In this document: in pieces, positions 26,474 through 36,246 of the stretch | How the letters are laid out: each line of letters begins with the position of its first letter | Position numbering within the stretch: the stretch's first letter is position 1 | DNA from: Dactylosporangium siamense | Lineage (GTDB): Bacteria > Actinomycetota > Actinomycetes > Mycobacteriales > Micromonosporaceae | Assembly: GCF_016862795.1 (NCBI RefSeq) | Contig: NZ_BONQ01000166.1 | Span: forward strand, 1-64,000 | Direction of reading: 5' to 3' | Length of the DNA stretch: 64,000 bases | The notes under the pieces: model-generated | What the model was told of the DNA's origin: nothing | What the model saw: the letters and a program-made list of their open reading frames with translations, nothing else | Database searches by the model: none | Position numbers and translations under genes: made by a program

Positions 26474-26501
26474 GAGGGGGAGTCCTTCGGGGCTCCCCCT
26501 C
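26474..26501. terminator. Strong terminator with UUCG tetraloop
   Basis: GAGGGGGAGTCC (26474-26485) pairs with GGGCTCCCCCTC (26490-26501) through 12 pairs including one G-U, closing a TTCG tetraloop at 26486-26489. GCTGGTTTT follows. It serves the LPXTG gene and probably also the convergent TetR gene. Confidence 0.9.
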
Positions 26502-26523
26502 GCTGGTTTTCGGGTTGTCGGAC

Positions 26524-27084
26524 CTATGTGGACAGTCGGTGGGCCTGGTCCAGCAGGTCGGCCGCGACCAGGTCGAACGGCTCCATGCTCTGCTCGGCCC
26601 GGCTCATCACGACCGCGCCCTCCGTCGACGCGATCACCGTCGCCGCGAACCGGGCCGCCGGCTCCGCGGCCAGCCCGCCGGCGGCGAACAGCCCGGCCAG
26701 CCGGGACCGCCAGGCCCGGAAGATCTCCGCGGCGTGCGTGAGCAGTTCCCCGGGCTCCGCCGCGACCGTCACCGCCAGCACCGCGCACCCAGCGCTGAAC
26801 CGCGACCGCTCCAGCACGGTCCGCCACAGGTGCAGGACGTGCTCGGTGACCTCGACGACCCCGCGCCCCTCCAGCTGGGCCAGCCCGTCGAGCATCCGCC
26901 CCGCCACCAGTTCCAGGGCCGACCCGACCAGCTGGTCCTTGCCCTCCGGGAAGTGGTGGTAGATCGACCCCCGGGGTGCCCCGGTCGCCTTCAGCACCTC
27001 CGAGAACGAGGTCGCCTGCAACCCCTGCTTCGCCAGCAGCAGTGCCGCGCCCTCCACCATCCGCCCACGGACGTCACCCGCCAT
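26524..27084 (-). CDS. TetR-family repressor
   Basis: This 186-aa TetR regulator has an N-terminal HTH, TSFSEVLKATGAPRGSIYHHF, in two parts (SFSEVLKATGAP and GSIYHHFPEGKDQLV). The ligand domain is of the LmrA/YxaF type (FSAGCAVLAVTVAAEPGEL). It is divergent from a tautomerase-like gene, and two matching 16-bp operators lie between them. ATG 27084 has GGGAG seven bases upstream, and GTG 27087 is an alternative. It most likely represses itself and the tautomerase gene. Confidence 0.92.
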   Translation of the reverse strand: MAGDVRGRMVEGAALLLAKQGLQATSFSEVLKATGAPRGSIYHHFPEGKDQLVGSALELVAGRMLDGLAQLEGRGVVEVTEHVLHLWRTVLERSRFSAGCAVLAVTVAAEPGELLTHAAEIFRAWRSRLAGLFAAGGLAAEPAARFAATVIASTEGAVVMSRAEQSMEPFDLVAADLLDQAHRLST

Positions 27085-27100
27085 CACGCACTCCCTTGAC

Positions 27101-27142
27101 TATGACGGTCGGCATAATCTACGTTCTATGACGACCAGCATA
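27101..27142. promoter_or_regulatory. Two TetR operators overlapping the divergent promoter
   Basis: TATGACGGTCGGCATA (27101-27116) and TATGACGACCAGCATA (27127-27142) are near-palindromic copies with TATG and CATA ends, 26 bp apart centre to centre. A TTGACT (27096-27101) and TACGTT (27120-27125) pair with 18-bp spacing fits a plus-strand promoter, so the first copy lies in the spacer and the second just downstream of the -10. Confidence 0.75.
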
Positions 27143-27162
27143 GTCCAGGACGGAGCCTCGCC

Positions 27163-27579
27163 ATGCCCATGATCGACGTCTACGCCCCCGCCGACCTCTT
27201 CCCTGCCGGCAGTGATCGCACCCTCGCCGCCCAGCTGACCGCCGCGCTGCTGCGGGCCGAGGGGGTCGCCGAGCCGGGCCCCGCCCACCTGGACAACACC
27301 GGGGCGTACCTCCACCGCATGCCCGCCCCGTCGGTGCACACCGCCGCCACCGACGAGGCCCGCACGGTCCGCGTCCAGGTGCTGACCCCGCCCGGCGCGC
27401 TGACCCGCGAGGGCCAGCGCGCCCTGGTCGCCGACGCGACCCGCATCGTCGCCGAGGTCAGCGCCGACCCGTCCCAGCCCGCCCGCACCTGGGTCCTGCT
27501 CACCGAGGCCGCCGAGGGCGGTTGGGGCATCGCCGGCACCGCCTTCGGCCGCGAGGAGTTCGCCGCCCTGCTGCGCTGA
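27163..27579 (+). CDS. Tautomerase-superfamily protein
   Basis: This 138-aa protein begins MPMIDVYAPADLF. Pro2, freed by Met removal, is the catalytic base of the 4-oxalocrotonate tautomerase/MIF superfamily. A second beta-alpha-beta unit follows (VRVQVLTPPGALTREGQRAL and ARTWVLLTEAAEGGWGIAG), matching the fused double-unit architecture. The substrate is unknown. It is controlled by the divergent TetR gene through the paired operators. Confidence 0.85.
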   Translation: MPMIDVYAPADLFPAGSDRTLAAQLTAALLRAEGVAEPGPAHLDNTGAYLHRMPAPSVHTAATDEARTVRVQVLTPPGALTREGQRALVADATRIVAEVSADPSQPARTWVLLTEAAEGGWGIAGTAFGREEFAALLR

Positions 27580-27605
27580 CCCCTCCGCGGCCGGTGGCTG
27601 CGGGG

Positions 27606-27980
27606 CTACAGGGTGAAGTAGTCGCGGAGGTGGGCGATCCTGCCGTCGCGGACGCGGAAGATCTGGACCAGCGACATGGTGTCCGCGTCCGTGAACGCGG
27701 CGTCGATCTCGGCGATGAAGACGTCCGGATCGGTGGTGGTGTGCAGGACGTGGCGCGACCGTCCGAAGTCGACGGTGCCGGGGTCCTTGACGGGGAGGGC
27801 ATACCAGGCGGCCATGCCGGCGCGGATCGCGTCGCGGCCCTCAAGCCGGTGGGGGAAGGCGCCGCCGGGCGGGACGAGCGGGGCCTCGTAGATGCCGTCG
27901 TCGGTGAACAGGTCGGCCAGGGCGTCCGCGTTGCGGGTCATCGCGCCGGCGTGGATGTAATGCTCGAAGAGTTGGCTCAC
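27606..27980 (-). CDS. SnoaL-like (NTF2-fold) protein
   Basis: This is a 124-aa single-domain NTF2-fold protein. It begins at GTG 27980 with MSQLFEHYIHAG, followed by ADALADLFTDDGIYEAP, the typical SnoaL-like beta-bulge region, and ends with IFRVRDGRIAHLRDYF. These proteins include ketosteroid isomerase-like and limonene epoxide hydrolase-like enzymes. No catalytic assignment is possible from sequence alone. It is co-oriented with the next upstream SnoaL-family gene but separated by 74 bp. Confidence 0.8.
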   Translation of the reverse strand: MSQLFEHYIHAGAMTRNADALADLFTDDGIYEAPLVPPGGAFPHRLEGRDAIRAGMAAWYALPVKDPGTVDFGRSRHVLHTTTDPDVFIAEIDAAFTDADTMSLVQIFRVRDGRIAHLRDYFTL

Positions 27981-28054
27981 TCTCAATGCTATCCCCGCGC
28001 GCGGGGGCCGGGCACGCCTCGACGCGTCCGGCCGCCGCGGGGCACGGGGGAGTG

Positions 28055-28696
28055 TCAGTGCGCGACCGGGCAGCCGCCGGTCAGCTTGCCGAGGAAGTTG
28101 TTGGGGTCGTAGTAGTGCTCGACCTCGAGCAGCTTCAGGTCGTCGTTCACCTTCGCGACGCTGATACCGAACATTTCGATGGTCTCGCCGTTGGGCTGGA
28201 AACCGTGGTATTCGCCGGTGAACGCACCCCAGTGGCGCCACTTGAACGTGACGACCGGCGGGGGGCTCAGGACCTCCAGGACCTCCCAGTAGAAGCCCGT
28301 CGGAAATGCCTGGTGGAAAATGTGGTGGGACGACTCGAACGATTCCTGGCCGGTTTTGTAGAACGCGCTGTCACCGATCAGGATGTTGTAGCTGCCGATG
28401 TCGGCGATGTCCTGCGCGGTTGCCCACGGGCCGCCGTTGACGTTGGTCCGGAAGTGCTCGGTGACCATCGAGACCCAGGTCGCGGGGTCCTTCTTGTGCG
28501 AGACCTCCATCTCGAAGACCTGCACGATCCGCTCGACGATGGCCTCGAGGGAGTCCGGGGCGAAATGGTGGGTCCGCTGCTCGGGCATCACTGTGTGCGA
28601 CAGGTGGTAGTCGGGGGTGCCGTCCCGGAATTCCTGCGGGTCGGCGGCCTCGACGACGGCTGTGCGGCCTTGCAACCAGAGCGGGGTCTCAGTCAA
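28055..28696 (-). CDS. SnoaL-family polyketide-cyclase-like protein
   Basis: This 213-aa protein of the SnoaL/ester cyclase family (PF07366 type) has GSYNILIGDSAFYKTGQESF, VVTFKWRHWGAFTGEYHGF and the C-terminal TIEMFGISVAKVNDDLKLLE, matching the (F/W)RxxxxGxHxGxxxG-like core and the final beta-strand. Family members catalyse aldol cyclisation or unknown steps. No polyketide synthase is nearby, so a biosynthetic role is not supported. Upstream 28697-28813 is comparatively AT-rich, and I cannot assign a clear promoter in it. Confidence 0.75.
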   Translation of the reverse strand: MTETPLWLQGRTAVVEAADPQEFRDGTPDYHLSHTVMPEQRTHHFAPDSLEAIVERIVQVFEMEVSHKKDPATWVSMVTEHFRTNVNGGPWATAQDIADIGSYNILIGDSAFYKTGQESFESSHHIFHQAFPTGFYWEVLEVLSPPPVVTFKWRHWGAFTGEYHGFQPNGETIEMFGISVAKVNDDLKLLEVEHYYDPNNFLGKLTGGCPVAH

Positions 28697-28813
28697 GGAC
28701 CTCGTCCTTTCAGTGATCGGGGAAGTGATCGCCTGCGATGCTGGTTGACGTGAATGGCTTTCGTCAACCCCGTTGAGTAAACCGTCTCAAGACTCAGGTA
28801 ATATCGACAACAG

Positions 28814-29767
28814 TCAATATGTAGAATCTGTTACGGCAAGATGTCGGCGCAATGTTGTCGCGGGGAGGCCGGTCTCCGCGGCGAGGGCGGTCCACGGCAG
28901 CCCGGCATCCCGGCGGTCGGTGATGTAGGCCCGCAGCGACGGGAACCCCAGGGACTCGGCCACCGCCCGCCCGCGGGTGTCCGCGAGGTGCCGCTTCGTC
29001 GCGTGCGGGACGGCGTCGATGCCGTGCCGGCGCAGCGCGGCCAGGACCGTCGACCTGGTCACGCCCGCCTCGGCGGCGATCGAAGCGACGCTGCGGTGCT
29101 GCTCGACGTGGGCGGCCGTCAGGTACGCCGCGGTGTCCGCGAACCCGAGCCGCCGGGCGGCGGGTGAGAGCCGGTCGGCACCACCCCGCACCACGGGGAC
29201 GGCCGGGGGCGCGTGCCGGGAGACCCAGTCCTTGTGCAGGCCGGCCTCGCGGCTGATCGCGGCCATGCTCATGCCGGCGCCGAGGCGGTCGGCGAGGTAC
29301 TCCTCGAAGGTGGTGAACCCGAACCGGGTCGCGACCTCGCGGGTGAGCCGCTCGCGGTGCTGCCGCGCCCGCCGCCGGGTGCCCTCCGCGCGGGCCTGCG
29401 GATCGATGCCGGCGAGCGTGGCGAGAGTCTTCGCGCGGCGCTCGGCCGGGTGTGGGCGGCCCCGGGCGGCCTGCGCCGCGGCCAGGGCGAGGGCGCCGCT
29501 GCGGGACCGGGCGAGGGCCAGCTGCTGCGCGTGCCGGATCGCGGGTTCGACCCGGCGGGCGAGCAGGGCCGCGGCGCGGCGTTCCCGGGTCGCCGGGCCG
29601 CTGAGCGGGTTGCCCAGCTCCAGGCCGAACTCGGCGATGTAGTCGGCCTTGCTCCAGCCGTGCACCCGGAGGTGGCTGGCCACGGAGAGGAACCACCGCC
29701 CGCACAGGTGGCAGCGGACCCGTTCGCCGTCGGTGAGCATCTGGCCGATCGGCGCGTGGATGCGCAT
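28814..29767 (-). CDS. Ros/MucR-like zinc-finger protein with repeated HTH motifs
   Basis: This 317-aa protein starts with a C2H2 finger of the Ros/MucR type (CHLCGRWFLSVASHLRVH at about residues 19-36), followed by GWSKADYIAEFGLELGNPLSG as in MucR. A long basic Arg/Ala-rich helical region then carries three separate helix-turn-helix-like units: MSMAAISREAGLHKDWVSRH, RSVASIAAEAGVTRSTVLAA and LPWTALAAETGLPATTLRRH. It is divergent from a PadR gene with a dyad between them. Ros/MucR proteins are usually single-domain regulators of about 150 aa, so this long multi-HTH form is atypical. A DNA-binding regulatory or nucleoid role is inferred. Confidence 0.75.
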   Translation of the reverse strand: MRIHAPIGQMLTDGERVRCHLCGRWFLSVASHLRVHGWSKADYIAEFGLELGNPLSGPATRERRAAALLARRVEPAIRHAQQLALARSRSGALALAAAQAARGRPHPAERRAKTLATLAGIDPQARAEGTRRRARQHRERLTREVATRFGFTTFEEYLADRLGAGMSMAAISREAGLHKDWVSRHAPPAVPVVRGGADRLSPAARRLGFADTAAYLTAAHVEQHRSVASIAAEAGVTRSTVLAALRRHGIDAVPHATKRHLADTRGRAVAESLGFPSLRAYITDRRDAGLPWTALAAETGLPATTLRRHLAVTDSTY

Positions 29768-29788
29768 GGGCCGGGCTCCCTCCGCCGA

Positions 29789-29807
29789 GTAGTCACAGTG
29801 AGACTAC
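29789..29807. promoter_or_regulatory. Dyad between zinc-finger gene and PadR gene
   Basis: GTAGTC (29789-29794) and GACTAC (29802-29807) are perfect inverted arms, and the 17-bp core TAGTCACAGTGAGACTA is symmetric at 14 positions. It lies midway in the 66-bp divergent region and could bind PadR or the zinc-finger protein. Confidence 0.5.
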
Positions 29808-29833
29808 CCAGCCGGGCACGTACGCTCAAGGGC

Positions 29834-30455
29834 GTGCTGTCGCTGGCCGAATGGATCGTCCTCACCGTGGTCGACGAGGGGCCGACGCACGGGTTCGCGA
29901 TCGCCGCGCTGACCGCCGAGGACGGTGCGGTCGGGCGGGCCTGGCACGTGCCGCGGCCGATCGTGTACCGGTCGCTCGACCGCCTCGGCGCCCTCGACCT
30001 GGTCCGCGTGCAGAGCTCCGAGGCCGGCCACCGTGGGCCGCGGCGGTCGATCCTGACCAGCACCCCGGCCGGCGCGCAGGCGGTGGGGGAGTGGCTGGAG
30101 CGGCCCGTCGGGCACGTCCGGGACATGCGCTCGGAGCTGCTGGTCAAGCTCGCCCTCCGGCTGCGCCGGGACCTGCCGGCCGGCCCCCTCGTCGCCGCCC
30201 AGCGGGAGACGGTGACGAGGGTGCGGGCCGCGATCGAGCGGCAGCGCGACGCCGAGACCGGCTTCGGCCGCATCCTGCTGACCTGGCGCTACGAGAACGC
30301 CGCCGCCGCCGAACGCTTCCTCGCCGCGATCAGCAAAGACGGCGAGGACGGCGAGGACGGCGAAGACGGCGAAGACGCGGTCAGCACCGGCGAAAGCAAC
30401 GATCAAGGCCTAGGCGAAGGCCAACACCAAGCCCAGGCCGAAGGCCGGGACCCCG

Positions 30456-30472
<17 letters not shown>
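29834..30472 (+). CDS. PadR-family transcriptional regulator
   Basis: This 212-aa PadR protein starts at GTG 29834 with MLSLAEWIVLTVVDEGPTHG. The winged helix covers about residues 1-85 (THGFAIAALTAEDGA, PIVYRSLDRLGALDLV, RSILTSTPAGAQAVGEWL), and a C-terminal helical dimerisation part follows. The tail is unusual: four tandem GED codon units (30340-30375) and an acidic, Gln-rich end (LGEGQHQAQAEGRDPVSEAP) extend past the normal domain and overlap the convergent copA gene by 17 bp. The stop may have been displaced by repeat growth. Confidence 0.88.
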
Positions 30473-32607
<2,135 letters not shown>

Positions 32608-32621
<14 letters not shown>

Positions 32622-33474
32622 GCCCGCCCCCGATCCCGGTCACGGTGAACTCCGCCGTGTGCACGACGTCGCGGTGCCGGAACTGGAAGTAGAGCCGGTG
32701 GGTGCCGGACGCCGCGCCCTCGACCGCGAACCCCACGTCGGGCCCGCGGGTCGCCGGCGCCGTCGGGTGGACGTGCAGGTAGGCGAGGTCCTGCTGGGCG
32801 ATCGCCACCAGGTGCCCGGCCGCGCCGAGATACGGCTGCAGGTCGGTCACCGGCCGCCCGTCGAGCGAGACGCCGAAGGTCACCCCGTCGTGCAGGTCGA
32901 GCCGCACCGTGTAGCCGTCGACGACGGCCGTCGTGACCGGTGCCGGCAGTGGCGCCGGGTGCTGCGCGCCGGGAACGTCGAGATCCGTCGCGAGGACGGT
33001 GGCCGGCCCGCCGGTCGCGGTGAAGTCCGCGTAGGCCCGCCACGGCCCGCCGTCGGTGAGCGCGAGCGGCACCCGCCACGTCCCGTCCGCGGCCAGGTCG
33101 GGATGCACGTGCTGGAACCCGGAGAGGTCCCGCCGCACCACGATGAGATGCAGCGGCTTCTCGTGCACCGGGTCGAATGCCGTGACGACCCGACCGTCCG
33201 GTCCGATGACCTTGAAGCTCAGGCTGCCGGAGGTGTACGGATCGAGCCTGATCGCATAGGAGCCCGTGCCGGACGGATCCACGCCGTGACCGCTCCCGGA
33301 GTGGCCCTCGCCGGACGGTTCGCCGCCATGGCCGCCCTCCCCGGCGTGGCTGCCGCCGGCCGGGGGGCTCTCGGCGACGGCGTCGGGCCCGACCAGCCGC
33401 CCCACCCCGAAGGCCGCCCCGAACACCACGGCGAGGACGGCCGCGAACACCCCGAGCCGCACCCGGGCGTTCAT
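32608..33474 (-). CDS. Membrane-anchored His-rich copper-locus protein
   Basis: This 288-aa protein has an N-terminal membrane anchor (LGVFAAVLAVVFGAAFGVGRL) and a His/Gly-rich linker (GGSHAGEGGHGGEPSGEGH, about 40-62). Two beta-rich halves follow, with His-containing motifs HLIVVRRDLSGFQHVHPD and HLVAIAQQDLAYLHVHP, and the C-terminus is GGGHAHN. The repeated HVHP elements and location between copZ and copA suggest periplasm-side copper binding or delivery. It is widespread in actinobacterial cop operons without an assigned function. Its ATG overlaps the copZ stop (ATGA). Confidence 0.8.
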
Positions 33475-33686
33475 GCTCGGCTGCCGACGACTTCGTAGCC
33501 GGCCTCGTCGACGGCGGCCCGGACGGCCGGCTCGTCGGCGGGACCGTCGCTGGTCACGGTCACCGCGCCGGACTCCAGGTCGACCTGGACCGCGGTCACC
33601 CCGGCCACCTTGCCGACCTCGGCGGTCACCGCCTGCACGCAGTGCCCGCAGGTCATCCCCTTGACGGCGTAGGTCGTGCTGGCCAT
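33471..33686 (-). CDS. copZ: Copper chaperone (HMA domain)
   Basis: This 71-aa single heavy-metal-associated domain has the Cu(I) site GMTCGHC (Cys13 and Cys16). The beta-alpha-beta-beta-alpha-beta pattern is complete (AVKGMTCGHCVQAV, VTAVQVDLESGAVTV, VRAAVDEAGYEVV). ATG 33686 has AAGGAG five to six bases upstream. It is first in the cop operon, directly downstream of two CsoR-type sites, and should hand copper to CopA. Confidence 0.93.
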   Translation of the reverse strand: MASTTYAVKGMTCGHCVQAVTAEVGKVAGVTAVQVDLESGAVTVTSDGPADEPAVRAAVDEAGYEVVGSRA

Positions 33687-33715
33687 GTCGGCTCCTTCAA
33701 CAACGCTGGATACGG

Positions 33716-33766
33716 ATACCCCCCATGGGTACTCCGGCGAACCTAGCATACCCCCGGGGGGTGTGC
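33716..33766. promoter_or_regulatory. Two CsoR-type operators between copZ and csoR
   Basis: Site 1, ATACCCCCCATGGGTA (33716-33731), and site 2, with arms GCATACCCCC and GGGGGTGTGC around a central G (33746-33766), both match the TACCCC/GGGGTA pattern of actinobacterial CsoR operators. Site 1 is nearer copZ and site 2 lies just upstream of csoR, so each gene probably has its own site. Confidence 0.85.
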
Positions 33767-33781
33767 GCTAGGATGGCTGGC

Positions 33782-34075
33782 ATGACCACCGCCACGCCCC
33801 GCGGATACACCGCGACGAAGGATCAGCTCCAGAGCCGGCTGCGCCGCATCGAGGGCCAGGTCCGCGGCGTGGAGAAGATGGTCGACGAGGACCGCTACTG
33901 CATCGACGTGCTGACCCAGATCAGCGCGATCCAGGCGGCCCTCGACAAGGTCGCCCTCGGCCTGCTCGACGGCCACACCCGGCACTGCATGCAGCACGGC
34001 GCCGAGGACGGCAAGGGCGAGGAGATGGCGACCGAGATGATGGCCGCCGTCGGCCGCCTGTTGCGCCGCGGCTGA
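33782..34075 (+). CDS. csoR: Copper-sensing repressor
   Basis: This is a 97-aa all-helical CsoR. The Cu(I) ligands are conserved with the exact family spacing: Cys40 (DRYCIDV), His65 and Cys69 (GHTRHCMQ). Derepression occurs when Cu(I) binds. It is divergent from copZ, with an operator adjacent to each start. ATG 33782 has AGGA eight bases upstream, and an in-frame ATG at 33773 is possible. Confidence 0.95.
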   Translation: MTTATPRGYTATKDQLQSRLRRIEGQVRGVEKMVDEDRYCIDVLTQISAIQAALDKVALGLLDGHTRHCMQHGAEDGKGEEMATEMMAAVGRLLRRG

Positions 34076-34150
34076 CCACGCTCCTTTCTGTTTCATCGCC
34101 CGTTTCATCTGGTAGTCGTCCTGCCAGTCCCACGGCCCTCACCGGTATAG

Positions 34151-34176
34151 GTCAACCACCTGAGGTGGTCTTGACA
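34151..34176 (+). promoter_or_regulatory. Dyad overlapping a -35 element upstream of GH30 genes
   Basis: ACCACCTGAGGTGGT (34155-34169) is a perfect palindrome around one central base, nested in GTCAA (34151-34155) and TTGAC (34171-34175). TTGACA at 34171-34176 is a good -35 hexamer, although no strong -10 is seen. Two GTTACAT direct repeats lie 20 bp apart at 34213 and 34233. The dyad could instead act as a weak terminator for csoR. Confidence 0.45.
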
Positions 34177-34262
34177 ATCGGTGGGGGCCGATGCTGTGCT
34201 GTCCTCCGCTTCGTTACATTCATGTTTCATTTGTTACATCCGGATCTCCGGGAGAGACAGCG

Positions 34263-36182
34263 ATGACACGACAGGTGTTACGGCTGGTGGCGATCGGTGC
34301 CGCCGTTGCCGTGGGACTCACAGGGTTCACCGAGGCGCAGGCGGCCGAGTCCGTGTCCGCGCGGGTGTGGGTGACGACCGTCGACGGCGCCGAGCTCATG
34401 CACGAGCGGGCCCCGGTCGCGTTCGGCCGGCCGGTCAGCGGGAACCCGAACCCCACGGTCACGGTGGACCCGAGCCGCGAGTACCAGACCATGGACGGCT
34501 TCGGGGCGTCGATCACCGACTCCTCCGCCGCCGTGCTCTACCGGCTGAGTCCCGCCGAGCGGGAGAAGGCCATGCGCGCCCTGTTCGACCCGGCCACGGG
34601 TGACGGCGTGAGCTTCCTGCGCCAGCCGATCGGCTCGTCCGACTTCACCGCCGCGAGCAGCCACTACTCACTCGACGACGTGCCGCCGGGGCAGAAGGAC
34701 TGGACGCTGTCGAAGTTCAGCATCGCCCGTGACCAGCAGCAGATCCTGCCGCTGCTGCGCCGGGCGAAGCAGCTCAACCCGCAGCTGAAGATCATGGCGA
34801 CGCCGTGGAGCCCGCCGGCGTGGATGAAGACCAACGACTCGCTGGTCGCCGGCTCGCTCATCGACGACCCGAAGATCTACGCCGCCTACGCCGCCTACCT
34901 GACCCGCTTCGTCCTCGCCTACGCCGCCGCGGGTGTGCCGGTCGACTACGTCACGGTGCAGAACGAGCCGCAGAACGGCGGTGCCAACGGCTACCCGACC
35001 ACCGCCATGCGGGTCGCCCAGGAGGCGAAGGTCATCGAGATCCTCGGCCCGCTGCTGCGGATCTTCAGCCCCCGCACGAAGATCATCGGGTACGACCACA
35101 ACTGGCAGACCCACCCCAACGACGTGGTCAACGTCCCGCCGGGGCAGGACCCGGAGACCGACTACCCGTACCAGCTCCTGCGGAGCCCGGCCGGCAAGTG
35201 GCTCGCCGGGACCGCGTACCACTGCTACTACGGCGACCCGTCCGCGCAGACCGCCCTGCACGACGCGTTCCCGGCCAAGGGCATCTGGTTCACCGAGTGC
35301 TCCGGCTCGCACGGCGCCGCCGACCCGCCGGCGCAGTTCTTCCGCGACACCCTGAAGTGGCACGCCCGCACCATCGCGATCGGCACGACCCGCAACTGGG
35401 CGAAGTCGGCGGTCAACTGGAACATCGCCCTCGACTCGACCGGCGGTCCGCACCTCGGCGGCTGCGACACCTGCACCGGGCTGATCACGGTGCAGCCGGA
35501 CGGCACCTTCACCACCAACGCCGAGTACTACACGATCGGGCACCTGTCGCGGTTCGTGAAGCCCGGCGCGGTCCGGATCGCCAGCACCTCGTTCGGCACC
35601 ACGGGCTGGAACGGCCAGATCATGGACGTCGCGTTCCGCAACCCCGACGGCTCGACGGCGCTGGTCGTGCACAACGAGAACGACGACCCCCGGACGTTCA
35701 CCGTCGCCGCCGGCGGCCGCACGTTCGACTACACGCTGCCCGGCGGCTCCCTCGCCACGTTCACCTGGCCCCGCAACCGGGTGCTCGACGACGGGCTGCG
35801 GCTGCTGCCGCTGCGGGGTGCCACCGCCACGTCGCTGCCCGCGTCCGCCGACGCGAAGCTCGCCGTGGACGAGGACGCCTCGACCCGCTGGTCCGCCGGC
35901 CAGGCCCAGGAGCCCGGCCAGTACCTGCAGGTCGACCTCGGCGGTTCGCAGCGCTTCCGCCGCGTCGCGATCGACAGCGGCGGCAGCATCGGCGACTACG
36001 CGCGCTCCTGGGAGCTCGCCGTCAGCGACGACGGCACCTCCTGGCGCGTGGTCGCGTCGGGGCAGGGCACCGGCCAGCTCACCAACGTCGACGTCAAGGC
36101 CCGCGCCCGCTACCTGCGGGTGACGAACACGGGCACGAGCGGCAGCTGGTGGAGCCTCGCCGACCTGCGCCTCTACGCATAA
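34263..36182 (+). CDS. Secreted GH30 glucanase with C-terminal F5/8C (discoidin) domain
   Basis: This 639-aa secreted glycoside hydrolase family 30 enzyme (glucosylceramidase or endo-beta-1,6-glucanase type) has a signal peptide ending TEAQAAE. The catalytic barrel starts with QTMDGFGASITDSSAAVLY, the acid/base Glu is in TVQNEPQNGG (near residue 235), and the nucleophile Glu is in WFTECSGSHG (near 345). A beta-sandwich (DGSTALVVHNENDDPRTF) precedes the discoidin-like module at about 510-639 (DEDASTRWSAGQAQEPGQYL, LQVDLGGSQRFRRVAID). It is followed by a terminator and then a paralogous GH30 gene. Fungal beta-1,6-glucan is a reasonable substrate guess. Confidence 0.93.
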   Translation: MTRQVLRLVAIGAAVAVGLTGFTEAQAAESVSARVWVTTVDGAELMHERAPVAFGRPVSGNPNPTVTVDPSREYQTMDGFGASITDSSAAVLYRLSPAEREKAMRALFDPATGDGVSFLRQPIGSSDFTAASSHYSLDDVPPGQKDWTLSKFSIARDQQQILPLLRRAKQLNPQLKIMATPWSPPAWMKTNDSLVAGSLIDDPKIYAAYAAYLTRFVLAYAAAGVPVDYVTVQNEPQNGGANGYPTTAMRVAQEAKVIEILGPLLRIFSPRTKIIGYDHNWQTHPNDVVNVPPGQDPETDYPYQLLRSPAGKWLAGTAYHCYYGDPSAQTALHDAFPAKGIWFTECSGSHGAADPPAQFFRDTLKWHARTIAIGTTRNWAKSAVNWNIALDSTGGPHLGGCDTCTGLITVQPDGTFTTNAEYYTIGHLSRFVKPGAVRIASTSFGTTGWNGQIMDVAFRNPDGSTALVVHNENDDPRTFTVAAGGRTFDYTLPGGSLATFTWPRNRVLDDGLRLLPLRGATATSLPASADAKLAVDEDASTRWSAGQAQEPGQYLQVDLGGSQRFRRVAIDSGGSIGDYARSWELAVSDDGTSWRVVASGQGTGQLTNVDVKARARYLRVTNTGTSGSWWSLADLRLYA

Positions 36183-36189
36183 CCCCGGG

Positions 36190-36219
36190 GACAGGCGGGG
36201 CCCGCCCGCCCCGCCTGTC
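36190..36219 (+). terminator. Terminator between the two GH30 genes
   Basis: GACAGGCGGGG (36190-36200) pairs perfectly with CCCCGCCTGTC (36209-36219) over 11 bp with an 8-nt loop and is followed by TTTCCC. It would separate or attenuate transcription into the second GH30 gene. Confidence 0.8.
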
Positions 36220-36246
36220 TTTCCCAACCCCCAGAAGGGACCCCGC

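Noticed and set aside
13111-28696. Secondary-metabolite cluster suggested by the glycosyltransferase, SnoaL-family proteins and monooxygenase
   Set aside because: No polyketide synthase, NRPS, terpene or RiPP core gene is present, and the candidates are scattered among unrelated genes on different transcription units.
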